NCBI RefSeq assembly: GCF_900112085.1
Contig: NZ_FOJY01000005.1
Location: 4,123-68,122 of the forward strand
Direction of reading: 5' to 3'
DNA from: Acetitomaculum ruminis DSM 5522
GTDB lineage: Bacteria > Bacillota > Clostridia > Lachnospirales > Lachnospiraceae
DNA: 64,000 bases
The position numbers were made by a program, and so were the translations under genes. Shown one piece after another: positions 50,061 through 58,995 of the stretch. Positions within the stretch are counted from its first letter, which is position 1. Each line of letters opens with the position of its first letter. The notes beneath the pieces were generated by a model. That model did not search any database. It saw only the letters and a list, made by a program, of their open reading frames with translations, and was not told where the DNA came from.

Positions 50061-50912
50061 ATGGGAATTATAAAGTCAGACAAATTGACCTATGAATATA
50101 TAATCAGAGATGAAGAAGGAAATGTAGATTCCATAAAAAAAGCAGTTGATGAGGTATCAATAAATGTTGAATCCGGTCAATTTATTGCGATTTTAGGACA
50201 TAACGGCTCCGGAAAATCTACATTTGCCAAGCATATAAATGCAATTTTAACACCTAGTGAGGGAACTATGTGGGTAGATGGAAAAGACTCTTCTGATTAT
50301 GACAATACCTGGGATATCAGACAAACAGCAGGAATGGTGTTTCAAAATCCGGATAATCAGATAATCAGTCCTGTTGTGGAAGAAGATATAGGTTTTGGCC
50401 CGGAAAATCTTGGAGTGAAAACAGAGGAAATCTGGGAAAGAGTAAATAATGCTCTTGAAAGTGTTAAAATGACAAAATACAGAAGCAAATCTCCTAACAG
50501 ACTATCAGGTGGGCAGAAACAAAGGGTAGCCATAGCCGGAGTGCTGGCAATGGAGCCTAAATGTATAGTTTTGGATGAGCCAACGGCCATGCTTGACCCA
50601 AATGGACGAAAAGATGTAATAAAAACGATTACTGAATTAAATAAAAGTAAAAATGTAACTATTATTCTGATTACTCATTACATGGAAGAAGTTGTAAATG
50701 CAGATAAAATTTTTGTAATTGATGAAGGAAAAGTAGTAATGGAAGGAAGTCCCAGAGAAATATTTTCTCAGGTTGAAAGGCTTAAAGAATTAAGACTTGA
50801 TGTACCACAGGTTACATTATTGGCTCATGAATTAAAAAAGGCCGGTTTGCCTGTGCCTTTGGGAATACTTACAAAAGAAGAGTTGGAGGATGCAATATGT
50901 CAATTATTTTAA
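50061..50912 (+). CDS. ecfA1: EcfA1, ATPase of the energy-coupling factor vitamin transporter
   Basis: This 283-residue ABC ATPase has Walker A 'GHNGSGKSTFAKHI' (about 47-60), Q-loop 'FQNPDNQI', signature 'LSGGQKQRVAIAG', Walker B 'CIVLDEPTAMLDP' and the switch histidine in 'LITHYMEE'. With EcfA2 and EcfT it powers several exchangeable S components; one S component is encoded at 8.6-9.1 kb. Its end overlaps ecfA2 by 16 bases. Confidence 0.96.
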   Translation: MGIIKSDKLTYEYIIRDEEGNVDSIKKAVDEVSINVESGQFIAILGHNGSGKSTFAKHINAILTPSEGTMWVDGKDSSDYDNTWDIRQTAGMVFQNPDNQIISPVVEEDIGFGPENLGVKTEEIWERVNNALESVKMTKYRSKSPNRLSGGQKQRVAIAGVLAMEPKCIVLDEPTAMLDPNGRKDVIKTITELNKSKNVTIILITHYMEEVVNADKIFVIDEGKVVMEGSPREIFSQVERLKELRLDVPQVTLLAHELKKAGLPVPLGILTKEELEDAICQLF

Positions 50913-51751
50913 ATAATGTAAGCTATGTATATGGACAAGGCACTCCAAATGAAGTGAAGGCGCTTGATAACATAAATCTCGAAATAAAAGATGGTGAATT
51001 TATAGGAATAATCGGGCATACCGGCTCCGGAAAATCTACATTAATTCAGCACCTTAATGGACTTATCAGGGCTACCTCAGGTGAGATTTATTATAATGGA
51101 CAGGATATTTATGATAAAGATTATGACATGAAAGAGCACAGAAGCAAGGTAGGACTTGTTTTTCAATATCCTGAATATCAATTATTTGAGACAGATGTTT
51201 TTAAAGATGTATGTTATGGTCCCAAAAATCTTGGTCTTTCTCAAAAAGAGGCAGAATTAAGGGCGTTTAAAGCACTGGAAATGGTTGGATTTCCAATGGA
51301 TTCATTCTATCGTTCACCTTTTGACTTATCCGGTGGACAAAAAAGAAGGGCTGCCATAGCCGGTGTTTTAGCCATGAGAACGGAAGTTTTGATATTAGAT
51401 GAACCAACAGCGGGTCTTGACCCAAAAGGAAGAGATGAGATACTTGATCTTATTGCAAGACTTCATAAAAAATATAACATGACAATTATATTGGTTTCCC
51501 ACAGTATGGAGGATGTTGGAAAATATGCAGACAGGCTGATAGTAATGGATGATGGTCATGTAAGATTTGATGGAACTCCAAGGGAAGTTTTCAAACACTA
51601 TAAAGAGCTGGAAGAAATTGGTCTTGCAGCACCCCAGGTCACATATGTAATGCATGAGTTAAAAGAAAAAGGTTACAATTTAAATACCGATGCCATTACA
51701 GTAGAAGAAGCCAAAAATGAAATTTTAAAATTCTACAAAGAAAAAGCATAA
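50897..51751 (+). CDS. ecfA2: EcfA2, second ATPase of the energy-coupling factor transporter
   Basis: This 284-residue partner of EcfA1 has Walker A 'GHTGSGKSTLIQHL', Q-loop 'FQYPEYQLFE', signature 'LSGGQKRRAAIAG' and Walker B 'VLILDEPTAGLDP'. The start lies inside the end of ecfA1, with GGAGGATG serving as ribosome site, so the two subunits are made in step. The QYPEYQ loop is characteristic of EcfA2. Confidence 0.96.
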   Translation: MSIILNNVSYVYGQGTPNEVKALDNINLEIKDGEFIGIIGHTGSGKSTLIQHLNGLIRATSGEIYYNGQDIYDKDYDMKEHRSKVGLVFQYPEYQLFETDVFKDVCYGPKNLGLSQKEAELRAFKALEMVGFPMDSFYRSPFDLSGGQKRRAAIAGVLAMRTEVLILDEPTAGLDPKGRDEILDLIARLHKKYNMTIILVSHSMEDVGKYADRLIVMDDGHVRFDGTPREVFKHYKELEEIGLAAPQVTYVMHELKEKGYNLNTDAITVEEAKNEILKFYKEKA

Positions 51752-51886
51752 CAAAGTGGGATTTAAAAAAGAAAATGGGAAGGCATTCTTACCTGTGCAA
51801 TAATGTTTGCATAAAGAAGTCTTACCCCTAAAATAATATGATTTTGCCAAACTTAAGTAATAATGCAAAATCACATGGAGGAAGAA

Positions 51887-52705
51887 ATGATTAGAGATAT
51901 CACAATTGGACAATATTATCAGGGAGATTCTATCCTGCATAAATTAGATCCAAGAGTAAAAATAATAGGAACAATAATTTTTTTTATAGATATATTTATA
52001 ATAAATAATATTTGCGGATATGCTTTAATGGCATTGTTTTTGGCAATGGAAATAAAAATATCCAAAGTTCCCTTTAGCTTCATCGTAAAAGGTTTAAAAT
52101 CAGTCATAATAATTATGCTTTTTGCTCTGGCATTTAACCTGTTTTTAACTCAGGGAACGGTAGTATTTTCCTTTGGAATATTAAAAATAAGCAAAGAGGG
52201 TATCAGGATGGCGGTACAGATGCTATTTCGTCTGATTTATCTGATTCTTGGTTCTTCACTTATGACCTTAACCACTACACCAAATGATCTTACAGATGGT
52301 TTAGAAAGAGTCATGGCTCCCTTAAAGCTTTTAAAAGTTCCTGTTCATGAGATTGCTATGATGATGGCAATAGCCTTAAGGTTCATACCAATACTTATTG
52401 AAGAAACAGATAAGATAATGAAAGCACAGCTTGCCAGAGGTGCGGACTTTGAAAGCGGAAGTATTATAAAAAAAGCAAAAGCAATGGTTCCGGTATTAGT
52501 TCCCCTTTTTATTTCAGCATTTAGAAGGGCAAATGACCTGGCTATGGCCATGGAGGCAAGGTGTTATAGGGGTGGAGAAGGAAGAAGTAAAATGAAACCT
52601 TTAAAGTATAAAGGCTTTGATTTTACTGCTTATTTCATAGCAATAATAATGCTTGTAATTGCAATTTTTTCTAAAAGATTTAACCTGCCCTTTGAAAATT
52701 TCTAA
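51887..52705 (+). CDS. ecfT: EcfT, membrane coupling subunit of the energy-coupling factor transporter
   Basis: This 272-residue membrane protein has about five to six helices. The ATPase-coupling helices carry the two Ala-Arg-Gly-type motifs: 'AQLARGADFESG' and 'MEARCYRGG'. The start is the ATG at 51887, six bases after GGAGG, giving the usual 'MIRDITIGQYYQGDS'; an in-frame ATG at 51863 lies before that site. It follows ecfA2 after 135 bases of AT-rich sequence and precedes truA. Confidence 0.95.
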   Translation: MIRDITIGQYYQGDSILHKLDPRVKIIGTIIFFIDIFIINNICGYALMALFLAMEIKISKVPFSFIVKGLKSVIIIMLFALAFNLFLTQGTVVFSFGILKISKEGIRMAVQMLFRLIYLILGSSLMTLTTTPNDLTDGLERVMAPLKLLKVPVHEIAMMMAIALRFIPILIEETDKIMKAQLARGADFESGSIIKKAKAMVPVLVPLFISAFRRANDLAMAMEARCYRGGEGRSKMKPLKYKGFDFTAYFIAIIMLVIAIFSKRFNLPFENF

Positions 52706-52785
52706 TTTAATAATAATGTTATTACCAGCCTTTGGAAGCTTCAAAGCTTTTAGAGGCTGAAATTGTCATAAACAAGGAGAATAAA

Positions 52786-53529
52786 ATGACCAAAAGAAGA
52801 ATAATGCTTAAAGTAGCCTATGACGGAACAGCATATTGTGGTTATCAGATACAGCCTAACGGGCTATCTATAGAGGAAGTATTAAATAATACCTTAAGTG
52901 ATTTTTTAAAGGAAGAAATAAAGGTAATAGGTGCCAGCAGGACAGATGCTGGAGTTCATTCTATGGGAAATGTAGTAGTATTTGATACACTTTCAAAGAT
53001 ACCAGGAGAAAAATTTTCTTTTGCCATAAACCGTTTTCTTCCGGAGGATATTGTAATTAGAGAGTCAAAAGAAGTATCCGAAGATTTTCATCCCAGAAAA
53101 AATAAAAGTTTTAAATTATATCGCTACAGGATATTAAACGATACCTTTAATATACCGATGTATAGAAATTATTCCTATCATTTTTACAGAAAATTAGATA
53201 TTGAAAATATGAAAAAGGCTGCCGGATATCTAATTGGGAGTCATGATTTTACAAGTTTTTGTGCAGTTAATACCCCGGTAGTAGATAAAGTTAGAAACAT
53301 TTTGGAAATTGACATAAAAAAAGAAAATAATTTTATAGATATTTATGTTAAAGGAGAAGGCTTTTTGTACAATATGGTAAGAATAATAGCGGGAACTCTT
53401 ATTGAAGTGGGATGCGGTCATTATGACGCTTTAAAAGTAAAAAATATACTTGAAGCCTGTGACAGAAATGAAGCTGGACCTACGGCTCCGGCAAGGGGGC
53501 TTACCCTTATGGAGATAAAATACAGGTAA
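52786..53529 (+). CDS. truA: TruA, tRNA pseudouridine synthase (positions 38-40)
   Basis: This 247-residue enzyme has its catalytic aspartate in 'GASRTDAGVHSMGNV' near residue 52. Further blocks are 'HDFTSFCAVN' and 'GEGFLYNMVRIIAGTL'. The start is the ATG at 52786, with AAGGAGA seven bases upstream; an upstream in-frame ATG at 52732 lacks a ribosome site. The order ecfT-truA-rplM-rpsI is the ancestral Firmicutes arrangement. Confidence 0.96.
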   Translation: MTKRRIMLKVAYDGTAYCGYQIQPNGLSIEEVLNNTLSDFLKEEIKVIGASRTDAGVHSMGNVVVFDTLSKIPGEKFSFAINRFLPEDIVIRESKEVSEDFHPRKNKSFKLYRYRILNDTFNIPMYRNYSYHFYRKLDIENMKKAAGYLIGSHDFTSFCAVNTPVVDKVRNILEIDIKKENNFIDIYVKGEGFLYNMVRIIAGTLIEVGCGHYDALKVKNILEACDRNEAGPTAPARGLTLMEIKYR

Positions 53530-53597
53530 AATGTGGATAAGATATATGTTTAAATATAAAGATGTGGAAAACACACCCGGAACAGTTGAAAAAAATA

Positions 53598-53626
53598 TTG
53601 ACATAAAAACTTTTTTATTGTAAAAT
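53598..53626 (+). promoter_or_regulatory. Promoter of the rplM-rpsI operon
   Basis: A perfect TTGACA (53598-53603), a 17-base spacer and TAAAAT (53621-53626). Confidence 0.85.
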
Positions 53627-53631
53627 AACTT

Positions 53632-53729
53632 ACTGTGATTATGTGCGTAGATACCAGATCTCACAGCCCCGGGATTGGTATTTTATGGATATATTATTAA
53701 CCAGATAATAATACTCGAAGGAGGAACAT
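53632..53729 (+). promoter_or_regulatory. Probable L13-type ribosomal leader RNA
   Basis: CTGTGA pairs with TCACAG (about 53633-53667) and ATACCAG with TTGGTAT in a crossing or stacked arrangement, followed by further stems and AAGGAGG. Rfam describes an L13 leader in front of rplM in Firmicutes, and this sits in exactly that position. The match to the family was not computed. Confidence 0.55.
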
Positions 53730-53732
53730 TTG

Positions 53733-54161
53733 ATGAAGACTTTTGTAGCAAGTCCAGAGACAATTGAAAGAAAATGGTATGTAGTTGATGCATCAAAATA
53801 TACATTAGGACGTTTATCATCAGAGATTGCAAAGGTGTTAAGAGGAAAAAATAAAGCTATTTTTACACCTTTCCTTGATACAGGTGATTATGTAATCGTT
53901 GTAAACGCAGACAAGATTAAAGTAACAGGAAAGAAATTAGATCAGAAGATTTACTATCATCATTCAGAATATGTTGGTGGTATGAAAGAAACCAAATTAA
54001 AAGACATGATCGCTAAGAAACCAGAGCGTGTTGTAGAACTTGCAGTTAAAGGTATGCTTCCAAAAGGACCTTTAGGTAGACAGATGTATAAGAAACTTTT
54101 CGTATACGCTGGACCTGAGCATAAACACCAGGCACAGAAACCTGAAGAGTTAACATTTTAA
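53733..54161 (+). CDS. rplM: 50S ribosomal protein L13 (uL13)
   Basis: This 142-residue early-assembly protein, '[19 protein letters not shown]', carries '[20 protein letters not shown]' in its second half. The ATG at 53733 has AAGGAGG eight bases upstream; a TTG one codon earlier is less likely. L13 probably binds its own leader, as proposed for other Firmicutes. Confidence 0.97.
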   Translation: MKTFVASPETIERKWYVVDASKYTLGRLSSEIAKVLRGKNKAIFTPFLDTGDYVIVVNADKIKVTGKKLDQKIYYHHSEYVGGMKETKLKDMIAKKPERVVELAVKGMLPKGPLGRQMYKKLFVYAGPEHKHQAQKPEELTF

Positions 54162-54183
54162 TTTACGATAGGAGGTAAAAACA

Positions 54184-54579
54184 TTGGCAAGTACAAGATA
54201 TTACGGAACAGGAAGAAGAAAAAGTTCAGTTGCCAGGGTTTATTTAATGCCTGGAACAGGAAAAATAACAGTAAATAAAAGAGATATTGAAGAATATTTC
54301 GATGTAGAGACATTAAAGGTTATCATCCGTCAACCATTGGTTGCTACAGGAACACTTGATAAATTTGATATTTTAGTAAATGTACATGGTGGTGGATTCA
54401 CAGGACAGGCTGGAGCTATCCGTCATGGAATCTCAAGAGCTTTACTTGAAGTAGACGCTACAGAATACCGTCCAATTCTTAAAAAAGCTGGATATCTTAC
54501 TAGAGATCCAAGAATGAAAGAAAGAAAGAAATACGGTCTCAAAGGCGCTAGAAAAGCTCCACAGTTCTCTAAACGTTAG
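54184..54579 (+). CDS. rpsI: 30S ribosomal protein S9 (uS9)
   Basis: This 131-residue protein's C-terminal tail reaches the P-site tRNA: '[20 protein letters not shown]' and the final 'QFSKR' are intact. The start is TTG at 54184 with AGGAGG upstream. A terminator follows. Confidence 0.97.
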   Translation: MASTRYYGTGRRKSSVARVYLMPGTGKITVNKRDIEEYFDVETLKVIIRQPLVATGTLDKFDILVNVHGGGFTGQAGAIRHGISRALLEVDATEYRPILKKAGYLTRDPRMKERKKYGLKGARKAPQFSKR

Positions 54580-54603
54580 TTTAAAATTAAGTATTTCTAT
54601 TAT

Positions 54604-54641
54604 AAAAATCCTTGTAAGTTTTGTTTACAGGGATTTTTTTT
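54604..54641 (+). terminator. Terminator of rplM-rpsI
   Basis: AAAATCCTTGTAA pairs with TTACAGGGATTTT (one G-U pair) around a six-base loop, followed by a T-run. Confidence 0.85.
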
Positions 54642-54672
54642 ATCGTAAGTATCATTTATTTATTGTGAAAGA

Positions 54673-54741
54673 AAAATAATGTGGATTTTCACAATGGATT
54701 GAGCTATAATATGGAAGTTAGTAAAAATGAAAGGAGTATAA
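54673..54741 (+). promoter_or_regulatory. Promoter and possible operator before the orphan methylase
   Basis: TTGTGAAA and TTTCACAA (about 54673-54704) form an inverted repeat that would overlap the -35 region; CTATAATATGG just after supplies a TATAAT. AAAGGAG at 54730-54736 is a proper ribosome site with no ATG, GTG or TTG at working distance. Confidence 0.5.
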
Positions 54742-55467
54742 ATTATAAAACTACAACCGAATAATTTTAGTCTTGAAACAACAACAGTTTGGTCTTTTCC
54801 CGAAAGGGGGAAATGGGCAACACATTCAGGAAAGTATCGAGGTAACTGGTCACCGTATATACCAAGAAATTTGATACTTCGTTATTCTAAGCAAAATGAT
54901 TGGATCTTAGATCAATTTATGGGTAGTGGAACAACTTTGGTAGAAGCAAAACTACTCAATCGTAATGCGGTAGGTATTGATATCAATCCGCAATCTGTTT
55001 TTAAATCTGAAACAAATTTACAATTCAAATGTGAAACTCAATCAAAAATATATACAAAGGTTGGAAGTGCTAGTGATTTGCATTTTATTAAAGATAATGG
55101 CATTGATTTTATCTGTACACATCCACCTTATGCTAATATTATTAAGTATAGCAAAGATATTGAAGGAGATATTTCTTTGTTAGATGTGGATGATTTTTTG
55201 TGCAAAATGGAAATTGTGGCAAAAGAAGCATATCGTATTTTGAAAAAAAGAAAAACGTGTGCGATAATGATGGGTGATATACGAAAAAATGGAAAGGTTA
55301 TTCCTTTAGGTTTTCTTGTGATGAATATCTTTTTGCAAATTGGATTTGTCAATAAGGAAATTATTATTAAAGAGCAACATAATTGCCGCTCAATGCAATA
55401 TTGGAAGAAACAAAATAACGACTTTCTTCTATTGGCGCACGAGTATATATTTGTTTTTCAAAAATAA
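54742..55467 (+). CDS. Orphan DNA methyltransferase with a non-standard start codon
   Basis: The frame is open from 54742. Motif I is 'DQFMGSGTTLVEAK' and the catalytic motif is 'CTHPPYANI', placing it among N4-cytosine/N6-adenine methylases with the order I then IV. The segment 'VWSFPERGKWATHSGKYRGN' precedes motif I and looks part of the domain, so the first ordinary start (TTG at 54871, inside 'PRNLILRY') would remove needed sequence. The only codons at the right distance from AAAGGAG are ATT (54742) and ATA (54745). This could be a rare start, as in infC, or a mutated ATG. About 240 residues. It lies just before a DpnII-type system on the same strand; its target is unknown. Confidence 0.75.
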   Translation: MIKLQPNNFSLETTTVWSFPERGKWATHSGKYRGNWSPYIPRNLILRYSKQNDWILDQFMGSGTTLVEAKLLNRNAVGIDINPQSVFKSETNLQFKCETQSKIYTKVGSASDLHFIKDNGIDFICTHPPYANIIKYSKDIEGDISLLDVDDFLCKMEIVAKEAYRILKKRKTCAIMMGDIRKNGKVIPLGFLVMNIFLQIGFVNKEIIIKEQHNCRSMQYWKKQNNDFLLLAHEYIFVFQK

Positions 55468-55574
55468 AGTTATTCTCCAGCCTGTAATTAAAGTTGTGGT
55501 TGTCATTTTGTATGTATGAAATTATAATTATCATGTTGACCGTCTATAGTAGGACATAGAGAAGAGGAGTAAGA

Positions 55575-56408
55575 ATGAGTAATTCGTGTGTTGCTCCATT
55601 TGTGAAATGGGCTGGAGGAAAACGTCAGTTGCTTTCACAGATAAAGGAGCGAATGCCAAAAAATTTTAACAGTTATTTCGAACCGTTTGTAGGTGGAGGT
55701 GCAGTTACGTTCGAATTGTTACCTACAAATGCATTGATAAATGATATAAATAAAGCATTGATAAATGCTTATAAGCAGATATGCAAAGCTCCGGAATTAT
55801 TTCTGAAGACAGTAAAAAAACTTGATGAGGAAATGTGGGAGGATGGTAAAGAATACTATTATTCTCTCAGGGAACACTATAATGATAAGTTGATGAAATC
55901 AGAGTTTGATGTGGAATTAGCAGCATTGTTTGTATTTATTAATAAGCATTGTTTTAATGGCTTGTATCGTGTGAACGGTAAAGGTCTATTTAATGTACCA
56001 TATAATAATAGTCGTAGAGCATCTGTTGATGAAAATGTTATCCTTGAAGTTTCGAAATATCTTCAAGGAGTGAAGATTATAGATGGTGATTTTGAAATTG
56101 CATGTAAGGATGCTAAGAAGGGAGATTTCGTATTTATAGATAGTCCATATGCACCACTTAATCCAACTTCTTTTGAGTCATATACAAAAGAAGGATTTGA
56201 TATAGAAAGTCACAAACGTTTAGCTAAGCTTTATAATGAATTGACAGCTAGAGGCTGTTATTGTATGCTCACAAATCATAATACAGAGTTGATAAATGAG
56301 TTGTATGGAAATCAGGGCTATACAATAGATGTTGTAAGTGTAAAACGTATGATTAATTCGGACGCAACAAAAAGAGTTGGAGAGGAAGTAATTATATGTA
56401 ATTATTAA
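55575..56408 (+). CDS. dpnM: DpnM-type Dam methylase (GATC, N6-adenine)
   Basis: This 277-residue D12-class methylase methylates the adenine of GATC in double-stranded DNA and protects it from the linked nuclease. Motifs are 'PFVKWAGGKRQLL' (8-20), 'YFEPFVGGGAVTFELL' (34-49), 'LFNVPYNN' and the catalytic 'FIDSPYAPL' (187-195). The catalytic block is DSPY where most Dam enzymes have DPPY. GAGGAG precedes the ATG. It opens the three-gene DpnII-type unit. Confidence 0.93.
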   Translation: MSNSCVAPFVKWAGGKRQLLSQIKERMPKNFNSYFEPFVGGGAVTFELLPTNALINDINKALINAYKQICKAPELFLKTVKKLDEEMWEDGKEYYYSLREHYNDKLMKSEFDVELAALFVFINKHCFNGLYRVNGKGLFNVPYNNSRRASVDENVILEVSKYLQGVKIIDGDFEIACKDAKKGDFVFIDSPYAPLNPTSFESYTKEGFDIESHKRLAKLYNELTARGCYCMLTNHNTELINELYGNQGYTIDVVSVKRMINSDATKRVGEEVIICNY

Positions 56409-56418
56409 AGGAGTCGAG

Positions 56419-57225
56419 ATGATGGAAAGCTTGTTTACAAAAAAAGTACCATTATATTTTGAAACCAATGAAATACAGTTGCTATTAGGCGATTCGTTTA
56501 AAATTTTAACAAAAATGAAACCAGAAACTGTAGATATGATATTTGCAGATCCACCATATTTTTTAAGTAATGACGGAATTACCTGTCAAGGTGGAAAGAT
56601 GGTTTCTGTTAATAAAGGCTCATGGGATAAGCTTTCAAAAAGTGGAACCGGTGTCGAAGAAAAACACAAGTTTAACAGAAAGTGGATTAAGTTATGTAAA
56701 AAAGTACTAAAGCCGAATGGCACAATTTGGATATCGGGAACATTACACAATATATATTCAATAGGTATGGCGTTGGAGCAGGAAGGCTTCAAGATAATTA
56801 ATAACATAACATGGCAGAAAACAAATCCACCACCAAACTTAGCATGTCGATGCTTCACACATTCTACAGAAACCATTCTATGGGCGAGGAAGAATGAAAA
56901 GAAGTCTCGACATTTTTTTAATTATCAGAAAATGAAAGAAATGAATGGTGGTAAGCAGATGAAGGATGTGTGGACAGGTGCACTGACAAGACCATCGGAA
57001 AAAACAGAGGGTAAGCATCCAACACAAAAGCCGGAATATTTGCTTGAAAAAATAGTATTGGCATCTACAGAAGAAGGTCAGGTTGTATTAGATCCATTTT
57101 GCGGTTCTGGAACAACAGGAGTAGAGTCTATACGATTTGGAAGAAAGTTTATAGGAATAGACGTAAGTGAAGAATATTTGGAGATATCTAAGAGGAGATT
57201 GGAGAAAACATTAAATGACAAATAG
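56419..57225 (+). CDS. dpnA: DpnA-type second adenine methylase
   Basis: This 268-residue beta-class methylase has the catalytic 'FADPPYFLSNDG' (42-53) before the SAM motif 'VLDPFCGSGTTGVES' (about 225). In the S. pneumoniae DpnII system the equivalent enzyme methylates GATC also in single-stranded DNA, protecting incoming transforming DNA; that use here is inference. It has 'TEGKHPTQKPEYLLEKI', typical of the family. AAAGGAG precedes the start; a Met-Met pair leaves a one-codon uncertainty. Confidence 0.93.
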   Translation: MMESLFTKKVPLYFETNEIQLLLGDSFKILTKMKPETVDMIFADPPYFLSNDGITCQGGKMVSVNKGSWDKLSKSGTGVEEKHKFNRKWIKLCKKVLKPNGTIWISGTLHNIYSIGMALEQEGFKIINNITWQKTNPPPNLACRCFTHSTETILWARKNEKKSRHFFNYQKMKEMNGGKQMKDVWTGALTRPSEKTEGKHPTQKPEYLLEKIVLASTEEGQVVLDPFCGSGTTGVESIRFGRKFIGIDVSEEYLEISKRRLEKTLNDK

Positions 57226-58078
57226 AAATTTTGATGAATGGTTAAGTAAGTTTAGACCAAGTATATCAAGTTATGATTACTATATTGATTTTGAAAAGGT
57301 AGTGAGAAATGTAGATGGAATCAAGGTAGAATTGAATATATTAAATTCATTGATTGGTTCAAAAAATATTGAGGAAGATTTTAAGAAGATAGTGACAAAG
57401 TATCCGGAAACATTACAATGTGTTCCGTTACTTCTAGCCGTGAGAGGTCATGAAATATATGCACAAGATGAAGAAGGTGCTTTTTTATATAATTTCAGGC
57501 AGATGAATTACAGTGTGGAGCAATACAAGGTATTTATGCGTAAAACCGGTTTGTTTGATATGATTGCAAACCACTTAGTGAATAATCTTGTGGATTATGC
57601 GTTGGGCATTGAAACTGGATTGGACTCTAATGGTCGTAAGAATCGAGGAGGTCACCAGATGGAAGATTTGGTTGAAAAGTACATTGTAGCGGCAGGTTTT
57701 AAGAAAAATATGAATTATTTCAAAGAAATGTATTTGAAGGATATTGAAAATAAATGGAATATTGACTTGTCAGCACTTTCTAATCAGGGAAAGGCTGCTA
57801 AGAGATTTGATTTTGTGATAAAGACAAATAAGATGATTTATGGTATTGAAACAAACTTCTATGCCAGTGGAGGTTCAAAATTAAATGAAACTGCAAGAAG
57901 TTATAAAATGCTTTCACAGGAGGCGGATACAATAGAGGGATTTACCTTTGTTTGGTTTACAGATGGTATTGGATGGAAGAGTGCTAGGAATAATCTGAGA
58001 GAGACATTTGAAGTTATGGATACTGTTTATGGTATTGATGATATGGAGAATGGGATTATAAAGAGACAGTTAGTGTGA
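57215..58078 (+). CDS. dpnB: DpnII-family type II restriction endonuclease (GATC)
   Basis: This 287-residue nuclease cuts unmethylated GATC. 'NGRKNRGGHQMEDLVEKYI' (about 146-164) and 'KRFDFVIKTNKMIYGIETNF' (with D, E and the following residues of a PD-(D/E)xK core) are the DpnII/MboI family blocks. The ATG lies inside the end of dpnA (11-base overlap), with TTGGAG as ribosome site, so methylases are made before or with the nuclease. No damage is visible. Confidence 0.93.
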   Translation: MTNRNFDEWLSKFRPSISSYDYYIDFEKVVRNVDGIKVELNILNSLIGSKNIEEDFKKIVTKYPETLQCVPLLLAVRGHEIYAQDEEGAFLYNFRQMNYSVEQYKVFMRKTGLFDMIANHLVNNLVDYALGIETGLDSNGRKNRGGHQMEDLVEKYIVAAGFKKNMNYFKEMYLKDIENKWNIDLSALSNQGKAAKRFDFVIKTNKMIYGIETNFYASGGSKLNETARSYKMLSQEADTIEGFTFVWFTDGIGWKSARNNLRETFEVMDTVYGIDDMENGIIKRQLV

Positions 58079-58203
58079 GAAAAAGCGATGAAATTAGTGC
58101 AGAACCAAGAACAATATGGGAAAACTCTAATATCACTACTAACGACAAATTCCTTATTTCAGGCATTATTTATATTTTTAAATGTTAATTTGAAATAAAA
58201 TAT

Positions 58204-58247
58204 AATCCAATAGATACAAGACTTTCGTAGAATCTATTGGATTTTTA
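58204..58247 (+). terminator. Terminator of the DpnII-type operon
   Basis: ATCCAATAGAT pairs with ATCTATTGGAT around a loop of about 15 bases, followed by TTTTTAT. Confidence 0.85.
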
Positions 58248-58383
58248 TATGATATGGAGATAAAATATCTAAGTGGATATAAAAATATAAATTAATAATC
58301 GAAACATGTTAGTCTTGAGGTTTGACGACATTATATAAATTTGGGGTTCGTACCGATACTATCAAAAACAGGAGAGAAAAATT

Positions 58384-58995
58384 ATGAAAAATTACCCGGA
58401 AAATATCGAAAAGAATACTACTAAAACTGGTCTAAAAAAGGAAAAACCATCAAAAAAAGCCATCATTATTTCTATGGCATATACTTTTAGTCTGTTTTTA
58501 GCGGTTATAATATGCAATGTTTGTGATTATGCAATTTCAAAAAGCTTAACATGGTCATTAATTACTTTGATATCCATATTTTTTGCATGGATTATTTCTT
58601 TTCCCATGACTCTACTTGGAAAGAAAGGGATAAAGATTTCTTTGGTTTTTACCAGCATTTTTATCCTGCCATTTTTGTACGGTTTAAGTTATTTAACTAA
58701 AACAGAGGCAGTTTTTAGGCTTGGAGCCATGGTTTGCGTTATAGGACTTATATTTTTATGGATGTCTTATTGTTTATACTTATATTTTAAAAACAGAAAG
58801 TTATTTTCAATGGGAATTATTCTTTTATCATTAATAATTTTTGGTATCATGATTAATTATTATTTGTCAAAGAAACTGGAAACAGAGATATTCAATATAT
58901 GGGATATACTTTCAGGACTTTTAATTTTTGCTGCTGCAATAATCATGTTTGTATTAGATTACATAAAATTGAAGGGAAAAACAGATGGAAAATAA
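58384..58995 (+). CDS. Small multi-pass membrane protein of unknown function
   Basis: This 203-residue protein has a basic N-terminus (about 1-26, lysine-rich) and six hydrophobic segments (near 27-47, 55-75, 83-100, 108-130, 138-160 and 172-192). No catalytic or binding motif is recognised. AGGAGAG precedes the ATG. Its end overlaps the rsmH-family gene by 11 bases, so the two are translated together; no functional link is obvious. Confidence 0.6.
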   Translation: MKNYPENIEKNTTKTGLKKEKPSKKAIIISMAYTFSLFLAVIICNVCDYAISKSLTWSLITLISIFFAWIISFPMTLLGKKGIKISLVFTSIFILPFLYGLSYLTKTEAVFRLGAMVCVIGLIFLWMSYCLYLYFKNRKLFSMGIILLSLIIFGIMINYYLSKKLETEIFNIWDILSGLLIFAAAIIMFVLDYIKLKGKTDGK

